Assembly: GCF_014698795.1 (NCBI RefSeq)
Contig: NZ_JACJTR010000002.1
Coordinates: forward strand, 1-64,000
DNA length: 64,000 bases
Reading direction: 5' to 3'
Source of the DNA: Nostoc sp. FACHB-892
GTDB taxonomy: Bacteria; Cyanobacteriota; Cyanobacteriia; Cyanobacteriales; Nostocaceae
Part shown: piece after piece, positions 28,421 through 38,464 of the stretch
Layout of the letters: every line of letters begins with the position of its first letter
Position numbering within the stretch: position 1 is the first letter of the stretch
Made by a program: the position numbers and the translations under genes
The notes under the pieces: model-generated
What the model saw: the letters and a program-made list of their open reading frames with translations, nothing else
What the model was told of the DNA's origin: nothing
Database searches by the model: none

Positions 28421-28475
28421 GAATTAGGAGTTAAGAGTTATGAATGAAATATTATTAACTCTTAACTCCTAATTC
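28421..28475. terminator. Hairpin between convergent genes
   Basis: A perfect 20-bp stem (28421-28440 with 28456-28475) with a 15-nt loop sits between the binding protein and the convergent minus-strand gene. It uses the same gttaggagt-type repeat as the hairpin after accD. A bidirectional terminator is inferred. Confidence 0.55.
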
Positions 28476-28489
28476 ATAACTCCTAACTC

Positions 28490-29308
28490 TTAAAATCCAC
28501 TGAAGTTGTAACCAACTCCTAACAACAAGCCTATATCAGTCTCATTGAAAAATCCGGCATTCACAGCAGCCGTCGCCGTGAATTGAGGACTTAGAGGCAC
28601 ATCAATGCCACCAGATACTAAAAAAGCAAATTGCGAATCATCACCAGTTTTGTAAGCTGCACCTACTCCAACGTAAGGTGCAATTGGTAATGGTTCGCTA
28701 AAAGCATCTGCTGACTGAAAGGTAAAATCGTAGGTGATAGGAAGTAGAACTGTGGTGTTGTCCCCTAATACAGCTGAGGGTCGCACAGATATAGAATTTG
28801 TCAGTCCGATTTTGCTGATTACTGCGAAGTTACCGTCGCCCAAAGATGAGTCCCCACCACTCAAACCAATGTTAGCAGCGACGCCAATATAGCTGCTGCC
28901 GCCACTAGTAGTTCTACCCAAATCGATATCTGATTGCGCCACTTTGCTATCAGATGGTTGAGCAATAGTTTGAGAAGTTGGTTCTACAGACTCAGAGGTG
29001 AGCGTCGTAGATGAGGTTGCCACTGTGCCTGGAATGGGCGTCAGTGTAGCACTGGCGTTTTCTTGTATTGCAGTATTGGATAACTGCTGTTCTTTAGTTA
29101 AATTTCTTACTGTAAATGTTTCAGTTGTTTCTGTAGAGAGATTTTGACTTGCAGTGTCTACTTCTGCACTAAAGTCGTTGGGAGACGCTACGGTTGCGGA
29201 AGGGTCAGTTAATGTCTGGGCATTTGCAGATAAGCCACTACTCAGGACTGCAAGAGCAGCTATACTTGGCAACCAAAAAACACCTTTACGAAAAAAAATA
29301 GTATTCAC
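28490..29308 (-). CDS. Predicted outer-membrane beta-barrel-like protein
   Basis: The protein has a signal peptide (WLPSIAALAVLSSGLSANAQ) and a Thr/Ser-rich linker of about 110 residues. A C-terminal beta-rich part follows, with alternating Gly and aromatic or hydrophobic residues (YIGVAANIGLSGG, APYVGVGAAYKTGDDS), ending in LLLGVGYNFSGF; a terminal Phe is typical of outer-membrane barrels. The barrel is short (about 130 residues), so a partial or oligomeric barrel is possible. The TAGGAG site favours the GTG at 29308 over 29314. Confidence 0.65.
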   Translation of the reverse strand: MNTIFFRKGVFWLPSIAALAVLSSGLSANAQTLTDPSATVASPNDFSAEVDTASQNLSTETTETFTVRNLTKEQQLSNTAIQENASATLTPIPGTVATSSTTLTSESVEPTSQTIAQPSDSKVAQSDIDLGRTTSGGSSYIGVAANIGLSGGDSSLGDGNFAVISKIGLTNSISVRPSAVLGDNTTVLLPITYDFTFQSADAFSEPLPIAPYVGVGAAYKTGDDSQFAFLVSGGIDVPLSPQFTATAAVNAGFFNETDIGLLLGVGYNFSGF

Positions 29309-29942
29309 GTTCACTCCTAAAATAATATTGCCACGAAAAATAAACGGTTTTGTTGATTGAAGTCAACAAATTCGGGCAATATTCAAAATTTAACACCAAA
29401 AAATCGGTTTTTCCATTCTGACTTTGCTGGGACTAGTTAATATTTATTAGCAAAAAATTAAACACTCATCCTAAATATCTGAAATTTGACAGGTGACAAA
29501 AATTATCTTGGCTTTAGATAAAGAATCTATTTGTTGAAGAGGTTATTAGAATTGCTAAAAGTTTTACTAAAAAGCTTAGTCTACACTAACACCTAGCTTT
29601 CTTAGTCTTTGTGCTAATTATTGAACACATTGGCTTGAATCTAGTAGAGTGCATTGATAGACATTAGTCCTAACACAGCGATAATCTTAGATGGTGCGTT
29701 AGCCTAGGGTATAACACACCTTTGTATATTAGGAGAATTCCAGGCAACGGCGACTACAAGAGAAGGGCTTCTCGTAGGGTATGGTTAGTCTATTTACGCC
29801 ATGCTTTACTAAAAATTACGATTTGCAACAAAAAAAGCTGGCTGTAAAGTTATATTACGAAGCTTGCAAAAATATTTAGAAATTGTCTACAAAGCAAACA
29901 TGGTTCTAACGTAGAACCTATTAGGAGAGACTTGAGGCAAAT
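29309..29942. other. Intergenic region between divergent genes
   Basis: About 630 bp, AT-rich, without a frame I trust. A small inverted repeat with arms GAGAA and TTCTC around GGGC occurs at 29760-29773 in a typical Nostoc repeat setting. No RNA gene was recognised. Confidence 0.4.
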
Positions 29943-29945
29943 GTG

Positions 29946-30263
29946 ATGAGCGGAAATAATATTCAAAAGTATCGGTTTGTCTGTACCCTGACTTTCGGTG
30001 ACATCTACGGTCAAATAATTGTTTGGTTGATTACAATTACCCTAAGTTTGGCATCAGCCTTGGCGCTAATGGGTGCCAAGCGACCCGTGTACGCTTTAGC
30101 AACAGCTGGTCTTGTCGTTCTACTATCGCTACCTTTCTTGTTGTTTGCGTTTGTCACTACCTTGTTAAATCATATTGAAGTCACTCCTGTAGGGCCTGGA
30201 ACAAAAATGGAACCCATGCCAGGTAATGTGTCTCAGCAACAACCTGTACAAGCGACTAGCTGA
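29946..30263 (+). CDS. Hypothetical membrane protein before sdhA
   Basis: The protein of about 105 residues has two hydrophobic helices (IIVWLITITLSLASALALMG and YALATAGLVVLLSLPFLLFAFV) and a Pro/Gln-rich cytoplasmic or periplasmic tail. An AGGAGAGACTTGAGG stretch precedes the GTG/ATG pair at 29943-29948; ATG 29946 is preferred. A strong terminator at 30341-30377 separates it from sdhA, so it is not part of an sdh operon. I recognise no family. Confidence 0.6.
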   Translation: MSGNNIQKYRFVCTLTFGDIYGQIIVWLITITLSLASALALMGAKRPVYALATAGLVVLLSLPFLLFAFVTTLLNHIEVTPVGPGTKMEPMPGNVSQQQPVQATS

Positions 30264-30340
30264 AGAGTTAGGAGTTAAGAGTTATAAGTGAAGACCTAAC
30301 TCTTCATTTTTAGCTTTTCACTGTTAATTTCAAAATTTGT

Positions 30341-30377
30341 AAAAACATCCCTGTCTATAGGCAGGGATGTTTTTTTG
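30341..30377 (+). terminator. Intrinsic terminator
   Basis: AAAAACATCCCTG (30341-30353) pairs with CAGGGATGTTTTT (30362-30374) around an 8-nt loop and continues into a T-run. It ends the transcript of the small membrane protein before sdhA. Confidence 0.85.
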
Positions 30378-30461
30378 TAGAGATGCCACTGTCGCAACGC
30401 ACTACCTGATTAATCACCTCTCTACAATAGAACAGCAGGGGTTTGCAATCAGGGGCTAATT

Positions 30462-32189
30462 ATGTTGGAACACGATGTGATTATTGTCGGGGGTGGATTG
30501 GCGGGATGTCGCGCTGCTGTGGAAATTGCCCGCACTGACCCTAATTTAAATATTGCTGTGGTTGCCAAAACCCACCCAATTCGTTCCCATTCTGTGGCAG
30601 CTCAAGGTGGTATGGCTGCGTCGCTGAAAAATGTTGATGCAGAAGATAGTTGGAAAGCACATGCTTTTGATACTGTCAAGGGTTCTGATTACTTGGCAGA
30701 CCAAGACGCTGTGGCAATTCTTACCCAGGAAGCACCAGATGTGGTAATCGACTTGGAACACATGGGCGTTTTGTTCTCTCGCTTACCTGATGGACGCATT
30801 GCCCAACGGGCTTTTGGCGGACATTCCCACAACCGCACTTGCTATGCCGCTGATAAGACCGGTCACGCGATTTTGCACGAATTGGTTAACAATTTGCGGC
30901 GTTATGGGGTGCAAGTTTATGAAGAATGGTACGTGATGCGTCTCATTTTGGAAGAAAATGAGGCGAAGGGTGTGGTGATGTTCCATCTTTTGGATGGACA
31001 TATTGAGGTAGTGCGGGCCAAGGCAGTGATGTTTGCCACAGGGGGCTATGGTCGCGTTTATAACACCACCTCTAATGATTACGCTTCTTCGGGTGACGGT
31101 TTGGCAATGACTGCGATCGCAGGTTTGCCCCTCGAAGATATGGAATTTGTCCAATTTCATCCCACTGGTTTATATCCGGTAGGCGTGTTGATTTCAGAAG
31201 CAGTACGGGGTGAAGGGGCGTATCTGATTAATAGTGAAGGCGATCGCTTTATGGCGAACTACGCACCCAGTCGTATGGAACTAGCTCCTCGTGATATTAC
31301 CTCACGAGCGATCGCTTATGAAATTCGCGCCGGACGTGGTATTCATCTCAACGGTAGTGCTGGCGGTCCCTTTGTTTATCTGGATCTACGCCACATGGGC
31401 AAAGAAAAAATTATGAGTCGCGTCCCCTTCTGCTGGGAAGAAGCACACCGTTTGGTAGGTGTTGATGCGGTAACTCAACCTATGCCAGTCCGTCCGACAA
31501 TTCACTACTGTATGGGTGGTATTCCAGTTAACACTGATGGGCAAGTTCGCAGTAGTGGTGATGGTTTAGTTGATGCCTTCTTTGCTGCTGGCGAAACATC
31601 TTGTGTTTCCGTACATGGGGCGAATCGCTTAGGGAGTAATTCACTGCTGGAATGTGTCGTTTATGGCAAGAGAGCTGGGGCTGCGATCGCGCAATTTGTG
31701 CAAAAACGTAAGTTGCCTTCTGTGGATGAGCAACGCTATGTGACGGAAGCCCAGCAACAAATTCAAGCTTTGCTAGAACAACCAGGACAGTATCGCATTA
31801 ACGAAGTTCGTCAAGCCTTCCAGGATTGCATGACTGATTACTGCGGTGTTTTCCGCACTGAAGCATTAATGAGTGAAGGGTTGCACAAATTAGAAGAAAT
31901 ACAACAGCGATATCCACAAATTTATTTAGATGACAAAGGTAGTTGCTGGAATACGGAACTTGTAGAAGCTTTAGAATTGCGAAGTTTGATGGTAGTGGGA
32001 CAGACTATTTTGGCATCAGCTTTAAATCGCCAGGAAAGCCGTGGTGCTCATTTCCGCGAAGATTATTCCGAGCGAGATGATACTAACTTTCTCAAACACA
32101 CAATGGCTTACTATTCACCTGCGGGAATTGACATTCAATATCGTCCGGTGGCGATTACTATGTTTGAGCCGAAAGAGCGGAAGTATTAA
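30462..32189 (+). CDS. sdhA: Succinate dehydrogenase/fumarate reductase flavoprotein subunit
   Basis: SdhA holds FAD and oxidises succinate to fumarate in the TCA cycle and thylakoid respiration. The 575-residue protein begins [16 protein letters not shown] (FAD motif). It has the FAD-attaching histidine region [13 protein letters not shown] (His43) and the catalytic segments [23 protein letters not shown] and [21 protein letters not shown]. Length is typical. No iron-sulfur or anchor subunit is next to it, as is usual in cyanobacteria. Confidence 0.95.
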   Translation: MLEHDVIIVGGGLAGCRAAVEIARTDPNLNIAVVAKTHPIRSHSVAAQGGMAASLKNVDAEDSWKAHAFDTVKGSDYLADQDAVAILTQEAPDVVIDLEHMGVLFSRLPDGRIAQRAFGGHSHNRTCYAADKTGHAILHELVNNLRRYGVQVYEEWYVMRLILEENEAKGVVMFHLLDGHIEVVRAKAVMFATGGYGRVYNTTSNDYASSGDGLAMTAIAGLPLEDMEFVQFHPTGLYPVGVLISEAVRGEGAYLINSEGDRFMANYAPSRMELAPRDITSRAIAYEIRAGRGIHLNGSAGGPFVYLDLRHMGKEKIMSRVPFCWEEAHRLVGVDAVTQPMPVRPTIHYCMGGIPVNTDGQVRSSGDGLVDAFFAAGETSCVSVHGANRLGSNSLLECVVYGKRAGAAIAQFVQKRKLPSVDEQRYVTEAQQQIQALLEQPGQYRINEVRQAFQDCMTDYCGVFRTEALMSEGLHKLEEIQQRYPQIYLDDKGSCWNTELVEALELRSLMVVGQTILASALNRQESRGAHFREDYSERDDTNFLKHTMAYYSPAGIDIQYRPVAITMFEPKERKY

Positions 32190-32289
32190 TAAAGGATAAA
32201 GTATGAAATATAAAGGCTGAAATACCTTATTTTTCATACTTTATTTGATTTTATAAAGTATACAGAGTTTTAGATAATGACCCACTTGA

Positions 32290-32991
32290 CTAAGGAATTA
32301 GGAATAGGTCAAGATATTCAACAAGTTCTTTAAGACTAGGAACACTATTAGTAAGTTCTATATATAGAAACTCATAATCGAGATTAGATGCAAGTCGATT
32401 GAGTTGTTTCTCGCTTTTGTTATAACCTTTACCTACAAGATTATAAATCTGTTTCATATCATCGGAAGGTTTAGGCCTTGCTTCCATATCATCAGTCTTA
32501 GGATTAAATCCAAAACATTCCTTAATTCTCTCTGGGGTTAGACTCGCATCTATTTTTATAAAATGATTATATTCTGCTAAAAACCATGCTTCTATTTCCA
32601 TCACAGCAAGAACTATATCTATAGGAATTGTTCCTTGTGGTAACGAATAACGCAAACCAGTTATAAGCTTAGATTTTTGATATATGGGTATTGGAAAAAC
32701 ATCTCTTAATCCTATTACTCTTTCATAACCAGAGGCAGTTAGACTACTATATCTATCTCTTATATCTGAAGGAACGCTGTTATCACTAAATGAGTTATAA
32801 ACCAAGACATAAAATTTAGTTTCGGGAGTCATAACAGCGTTCTTTATTAACGTGGTATATCTTTTTAATTGATTACCATTTACAGCTATTATTTCTATTG
32901 CAATTCTATTTCTACCTGCAATTTCTTTAAGTAATCTTTCTATAAAAATTTGTTCTGTTTGTCCTTCCACAAAAATAGCTAGCTTTTTCAC
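32290..32991 (-). CDS. TOPRIM-like DUF4276-type protein, partner of the ATPase
   Basis: The 233-residue protein begins KKLAIFVEGQTEQIFIERLL, the glutamate-containing first strand typical of DUF4276/TOPRIM-like domains in OLD- and PARIS-type systems. The later MEIEAWFLAEYNHF is another conserved segment of this group. The second acidic strand is weak (YVLVYNSFSDNS rather than DxD), so catalytic competence is uncertain. Its start overlaps the stop of the ATPase gene by 4 bp (ATGA), a sign of tight coupling. The composition is AT-rich compared with neighbours. I infer the effector of a two-gene defence-like module. Confidence 0.65.
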   Translation of the reverse strand: MKKLAIFVEGQTEQIFIERLLKEIAGRNRIAIEIIAVNGNQLKRYTTLIKNAVMTPETKFYVLVYNSFSDNSVPSDIRDRYSSLTASGYERVIGLRDVFPIPIYQKSKLITGLRYSLPQGTIPIDIVLAVMEIEAWFLAEYNHFIKIDASLTPERIKECFGFNPKTDDMEARPKPSDDMKQIYNLVGKGYNKSEKQLNRLASNLDYEFLYIELTNSVPSLKELVEYLDLFLIP

Positions 32992-34175
32992 TGATCTATC
33001 TGCTCTTTATTACCAAACCCTTCAACATAAAATTGAGTGGAAAAAAAATCGAAATTGTTTAGACCAGTGAATTTAAAGTCTTCAAATATTTGCTTTGAAT
33101 TATCTATGTTGTGAAGTTTAGCTAATCCTGGTTTCCTCTCAATCACTGACCAATACTCTAAAGGGACACCATTCATGATAAAGCGATCATTAGTGGTCAT
33201 AACTAGTTGAACTAATCCAGTCTGCGCTTTATTAATAAGCACATCAATCATAGCTGATGCTCTTTCAAAATCTAGTCCTTCTCCAATATCATCTATTAAT
33301 ATACAACTAGGCTTTTTAGCTAAAAGTGAGTAGTTTATTTGAATGATTAGAGATAACGCTCTAAACATACCTTGAGATATTAAACCTTGCTCAGTTTTTT
33401 CTTTTAGATCGCTTTCCTGAACATAAAGACATTTTAGTTCTATTTTGTCGGATATTTCATCCTCTTCATCAGAAAATAGAAGTGATGGCGTTTGAATACC
33501 AATATCCGATATGTTGTAGCCTATAGATGACATATCTGATTTTATAGCTTCAATAAAAGATTGATCTAATTGAGATTTACCCAATTTAAATACCTCAATT
33601 ACATTATCTCCATCTCTCAAACTTATGTTTTTTCTAATTTTCCTAACGGGGCTATTTACTGCAAGTTTTCTTCTACCTAAATCTGTTCCAAATTGATAGT
33701 AATTCAATGAACTTGCCCAATTGTAAATTTCATCAAAAACAGGATGCTGGATAGAATCTCTACGCTGGAAAGCAGCAACTTCATCAGTAGGAGTCTGAAA
33801 ATCAATAGATGTTTGTAGCTTTTCAGCCCAAATCACACCTACACCTGATTCATTTCTATCAAGGTAATTCTTAGAACCAATAGTGAAATTCTCTTTAACC
33901 ACCTGACCTTGATCAACTGTCAATATGTAAATTTTCTTGTTATCTACGTCATGAGAATCGAAAGTTAATTTCCACTCTCTCGACATACGATCAGGCCTTA
34001 GACTTGTGTCACCAGATAGTAAACCCGATATCAGGTTTATAGCCCTCAGTATTTTAGATTTACCAGTGGCATTTTTCCCGACTATCAAATTTACATTACC
34101 TAACTGGCAACCATCTAAACTCCATTCACTTTGTAAACCTTTATCCTGACAATATTCCACTAAATCTAATTTCAT
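32988..34175 (-). CDS. ABC/SMC-type AAA ATPase of a two-gene module
   Basis: The 395-residue protein has Walker A GKNATGKS (33-40), a signature-like SQGMFRAL (267-274), Walker B CILIDDIGEGLD (291-302) and a switch region TTND (327-330) with Asn in place of the usual His. There is a variable middle part of about 180 residues. No transmembrane segment is present. ABC ATPases of this AAA_21 type pair with TOPRIM-like effectors in defence systems. The TOPRIM-like gene follows with a 4-bp overlap. A sensor role for phage or foreign DNA is inferred from the arrangement, not shown. Confidence 0.75.
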   Translation of the reverse strand: MKLDLVEYCQDKGLQSEWSLDGCQLGNVNLIVGKNATGKSKILRAINLISGLLSGDTSLRPDRMSREWKLTFDSHDVDNKKIYILTVDQGQVVKENFTIGSKNYLDRNESGVGVIWAEKLQTSIDFQTPTDEVAAFQRRDSIQHPVFDEIYNWASSLNYYQFGTDLGRRKLAVNSPVRKIRKNISLRDGDNVIEVFKLGKSQLDQSFIEAIKSDMSSIGYNISDIGIQTPSLLFSDEEDEISDKIELKCLYVQESDLKEKTEQGLISQGMFRALSLIIQINYSLLAKKPSCILIDDIGEGLDFERASAMIDVLINKAQTGLVQLVMTTNDRFIMNGVPLEYWSVIERKPGLAKLHNIDNSKQIFEDFKFTGLNNFDFFSTQFYVEGFGNKEQIDQ

Positions 34176-34469
34176 GTGTTTTTAATTTATTTATAATTTT
34201 TACTAACTATGGTGAATTATCGCTACGTATACTTAATACAGTTTATTAGCAAGGCTCATACTAAATTCTAATGCTATTCATAACCTAAGCAATATTTCTT
34301 TGCCAGTGACTTTCTAATCTGTATCAGTCCATCGAGATTTTCCGCTACGACCAAAAGTTGAAAACGCTTTATATTCAAGCTGCTTTGAAGGATTAGATTG
34401 CAGTCATAATTTATCAAGATGGGAAATCGAACTGAGTGAAAAGCGATCGCCTATATTTTAAATTGAGGC

Positions 34470-34868
34470 TTAGATAAACAGGCTAGGTGAAACCTTGAAG
34501 TAATCACCAAGCATTTTGGCTTGTGCCTTGCTAATCGAACGCTTACCATTAACAACCTCAGATACCACACCACTTGATCCAATAACCCCTACCAAGTCAG
34601 CTTGACGGGTTCCACTTGCTTCCATAATGTGTTGAAGTATCTCATGAAGCACAGATAAATCCATCGGGTAGTTCTGTGTTTCATATACTTCAATAAGCTT
34701 CATTAGCAATTTATGTAAAACTCGCTGCTCTAGAGTGCAATTTTTCGCAAAGGTTAGACGCTCTACCACTGTCAACAGACGTTCATACTCCTCTTCCGTC
34801 TCAATTACCTTGGGAGCAACTTCAGCTACTAGATTTCGATAAGCAGTTTCGTCAAAAGGAAAAGTCAT
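34470..34868 (-). CDS. HigA-like antitoxin/transcriptional regulator
   Basis: The 132-residue protein has an acidic helical N-terminus (ETAYRNLVAEVAPKVIETEEEYERLLTVVERL) and a C-terminal Xre-type helix-turn-helix (TRQADLVGVIGSSGVVSEVVNGKRSISKAQAKMLGDYFKVSPSLF). This is the layout of HigA-family antitoxins. A HigB-type toxin gene would normally lie just upstream, but none is open there (34869-34990). It may be an orphan antitoxin or stand-alone regulator. Its proximity to the ATPase/TOPRIM pair strengthens the impression of an accessory island. Confidence 0.75.
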   Translation of the reverse strand: MTFPFDETAYRNLVAEVAPKVIETEEEYERLLTVVERLTFAKNCTLEQRVLHKLLMKLIEVYETQNYPMDLSVLHEILQHIMEASGTRQADLVGVIGSSGVVSEVVNGKRSISKAQAKMLGDYFKVSPSLFI

Positions 34869-34964
34869 TTTTCGATTTGCCTTTATCGTATTCTTGGAAT
34901 GCAGGTTAGTTCAGCCTAATCCAGCATTGGAAAAGCTGGTGACAATGATGGCTCACTGGTGTGA

Positions 34965-35960
<996 letters not shown>

Positions 35961-36204
35961 TGAAACGGGGTTTGGCCTTACCCTACACAACTACTAGGTT
36001 ACGCGGTTGTAGCGTGAATTGAGTGTCTACAACAAACTACATCTAACCATTCTTTCATACTACAATCGCAATACATTTCCTTTGATCTGTCCATACCAGC
36101 TACCATAAGCCACAAATGATGAATTTTTTCCTCAGTCAACAGTAAAATTGGGCGGTATATGTCACTTCATTTTCTGTACAGTTATACCTCTCCATTCCTT
36201 ATTC

Positions 36205-36233
36205 TTGATTTCTACCTTAAAAAGATGTATAAT
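36205..36233 (+). promoter_or_regulatory. Sigma-70 promoter of the riboswitch transcript
   Basis: TTGATT (36205-36210), a 17-bp spacer and a perfect TATAAT (36228-36233). The inferred start near 36240 is just before the aptamer at 36245. Confidence 0.75.
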
Positions 36234-36244
36234 TAGCGTTGCAT

Positions 36245-36358
36245 TGAAGGGGAGTAGCTGCTGGCCAACAAAATGAAAGCCAGTACATCTGAATCAACAT
36301 ACTGGCGATGAGCCTGGTTCAGATGGCAAGTAATCAATATTTGAAAGCGAGACCTTCA
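36245..36358 (+). ncRNA. yybP-ykoY manganese riboswitch aptamer
   Basis: The 5' strand TGAAGG (36245-36250) pairs with CCTTCA (36353-36358) as P1. Next come the hallmark GGGGAGTAGC, the ACATACT segment of the second conserved loop (about 36297-36303) and GCGAGACCTTC, all as in the Mn2+-sensing yybP-ykoY class (Rfam RF00080). The gene behind it encodes a Mn/Ca exporter of the GDT1 family, the class's usual target. The 3' strand of P1 overlaps the downstream terminator, so Mn2+ binding should allow read-through. Confidence 0.9.
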
Positions 36359-36399
36359 CTAAGTTCACACCGAAAAGTGTAAACTTGGTGAGGTCTTTT
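36351..36399 (+). terminator. Riboswitch expression-platform terminator
   Basis: GACCTTCACTAAGTT with ACAC (from 36351) pairs with GTGT and AACTTGGTGAGGTC (to 36395), followed by TTTT. The 5' arm shares CCTTCA with aptamer helix P1, so terminator and ligand-bound aptamer exclude each other. This predicts an on-switch under high manganese. Confidence 0.8.
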
Positions 36400-36426
36400 G
36401 GTTCTCATCAAGCTTCACATCGGTAA

Positions 36427-37071
36427 ATGATTCTTCAGGAGCTTGAGAGAGTGTTAACAGCTTTTACCGCAGGTTTATTACTAATAACAGTTTCAGAACT
36501 AGGCGATAAAACATTTTTTATTGCTGTAATTTTGGCAATGCACCACTCGCGGCGGCTGGTATTTATAGGTGTTACAGCTGCTTTAGCCGCAATGACAATC
36601 CTTTCGGTGCTATTTGGACAAGCGGTATCTTTTTTACCAAAAGTTTATATTCATTACGCTGAAATAGTTTTGTTTCTTGCCTTTGGTATCAAGCTGTTAT
36701 ATGACGCGAGTAAGATGTCTGGTGCTGCTTGTGATACAGAAGTTGTACAAGAGGCCGAAGCTGCGGTAAAAAAAGCAGATTTGGAGTTACCAAAGCAAAA
36801 GACTTCCTTGGCAATTATCATAGAAGCCTTTGTGTTGACATTTATGGCAGAGTGGGGCGATCGCACCCAAATTGCCACCATTGCCCTGGCAGCAGGTAAT
36901 AATCCAATTGGAGTGACAATAGGTGCAATTTTAGGACATGCCATTTGTGCTGCGATCGCAGTTATCGGCGGCAAAATGATTGCCGGGCGCATTTCTGAGC
37001 GTCAACTCACCCTAATTGGTGGATGCCTGTTTTTGGTATTTGGTATCCTTGCTGCCATTGAAGGAGTGTGA
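36427..37071 (+). CDS. GDT1/TMEM165 (Mnx-type) manganese/calcium exporter
   Basis: The 214-residue membrane protein has six hydrophobic helices and the duplicated family motif: ELGDKT (24-29) and EWGDRT (142-147). In Synechocystis the homologue Mnx exports manganese from the cytoplasm, into the lumen or periplasm, and prevents toxicity. Control by the manganese riboswitch directly upstream fits that role. The ATG at 36427 lies about 30 bp after the terminator. Confidence 0.92.
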   Translation: MILQELERVLTAFTAGLLLITVSELGDKTFFIAVILAMHHSRRLVFIGVTAALAAMTILSVLFGQAVSFLPKVYIHYAEIVLFLAFGIKLLYDASKMSGAACDTEVVQEAEAAVKKADLELPKQKTSLAIIIEAFVLTFMAEWGDRTQIATIALAAGNNPIGVTIGAILGHAICAAIAVIGGKMIAGRISERQLTLIGGCLFLVFGILAAIEGV

Positions 37072-37192
37072 GGGGATAAGCAGAGGGAGATGAGGGAGAT
37101 GAGGGGGACAAGATGTGAGAACTTGAAACAAGTCTTTCCCCTTGTCCCCAATTCTCCTTGTCCCCAAGTCCTCTTGCCTATGCCCAATGCCC

Positions 37193-38086
37193 CTACTTCG
37201 GAGTACTTTCTAATGCAGGCGCAGGAGATGCAGCCGGATTAGGGATGGGGGAAGCCGTTGCTGCGTTCTTAATTTCATCTTTATACTGAGCAGGTGCTAA
37301 AGCTGCGGCGCTATCAAACAAAAGTTTTGCATCTGCGTCTTTGCCCTGTTGTTTCAGGAGCATCGCTTTGGCCACAACAGGGCGAAAATCCTTGGGATCT
37401 TTCTTTATTGCCTGGTCATATACAGAGCTAGCTTGAGCATAGCGTTTCTGAGAAGCATGAACAGAACCTAACAAGACCTGCACGGCTACTGTATCTACAC
37501 TTCCAGGCTGAATTGTATTTGCTTGAGCTGCGTTAGAGAGGGTTTCTTGTAACAAACCAATGGCTGCTTCCGGGCGTTGCTGACTTATCAACAGAGACAC
37601 CATTCCTTGTAAAGCCTTCAAATCACCTGGTTTGGTGGACAAAATCGAGCGATATGCTTGAGCGGCTCCTTCGCGATCGCCTATTTGCTGTTTGGCTTGA
37701 GCCAATAGCACTGAATATTCTGATTGTTCAGGATTCAGCTTGGCTAGCTTTTCTAAAGGTTCAATAACAACTTGGATATCAGCTGGTTTAACCTCAGCTT
37801 TTTCTTTTTGACTCAATAGTTGTAGCCGTGCCTGTAATAAGCCCTTGAGTGCAGTTTGGTTTTCCGGTTCCCTTTGCAAAACCAGTTCATAACCCCGTAC
37901 TTCGTCTTCCAGTTTTGATTTTTGGTCAGAGGAGGGTAAAGTGCCTCTAGTGCTAGCGGTATTCTGGCTTGAGGGTGGCGTATTATTAAATGCTCCAATT
38001 ATGGGAATCACCGAAACACCCACAAAAGCAAGAATTGCCACTGCCAAGATGACTTGAACTATCCAACGATTGCGCGGTTGAGACAC
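37193..38086 (-). CDS. TPR-repeat membrane-anchored protein
   Basis: The 297-residue protein has a short cytoplasmic end (MSQPRNR), one membrane helix (WIVQVILAVAILAFVGVSVI) and tetratricopeptide-type helical repeats at about 60-275 (for example AAQAYRSILSTKPGDLKALQGM and ASSVYDQAIKKDPKDFRPVV). A Pro/Ala tail ends it. TPR domains hold protein partners; this one would face the periplasm or lumen. No partner is indicated by neighbours. Confidence 0.8.
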   Translation of the reverse strand: MSQPRNRWIVQVILAVAILAFVGVSVIPIIGAFNNTPPSSQNTASTRGTLPSSDQKSKLEDEVRGYELVLQREPENQTALKGLLQARLQLLSQKEKAEVKPADIQVVIEPLEKLAKLNPEQSEYSVLLAQAKQQIGDREGAAQAYRSILSTKPGDLKALQGMVSLLISQQRPEAAIGLLQETLSNAAQANTIQPGSVDTVAVQVLLGSVHASQKRYAQASSVYDQAIKKDPKDFRPVVAKAMLLKQQGKDADAKLLFDSAAALAPAQYKDEIKNAATASPIPNPAASPAPALESTPK

Positions 38087-38283
38087 AGTTTTGTCTTTCT
38101 CCTGAACTCTAATGACATTATCATTTACACAAATCGTAAAGTTAAAAATTTCCAGAACTTTGCGGAATACCGTTAATTGCCTGTGAATTTTATAACAATT
38201 AACTATTTACACTGCTAAAGTAAGTGATGACTTTAGGAGGAGCCATCAGAATTGGAGCTATGATATGCTTCCGAAACTAGTGT

Positions 38284-38334
38284 AAAGGCGCTAAATTACA
38301 CGTTTAGTGTTTATACACTCAATTTAGCGCCTTT
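38284..38334. repeat. Long inverted repeat upstream of the 340-residue gene
   Basis: AAAGGCGCTAAATT (38284-38297) pairs perfectly with 38321-38334, and AGTGT (38306-38310) with ACACT (38315-38319) inside. It lies between two divergent genes, about 130 bp upstream of the ATG at 38465, where a terminator would not be expected. It could be a regulatory hairpin or MITE. Confidence 0.6.
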
Positions 38335-38464
38335 AGTATTGTATAGAGTAACTTGGTGTGACTTTGTGAAAAGCAAATATACTTTCATCAGTCGCACAAA
38401 TGCTCTTTTCAGCTGCCTTTGTAAAATCCCACAATGGGATGTGTCTCCGCCGCAAGGAGTTTTT

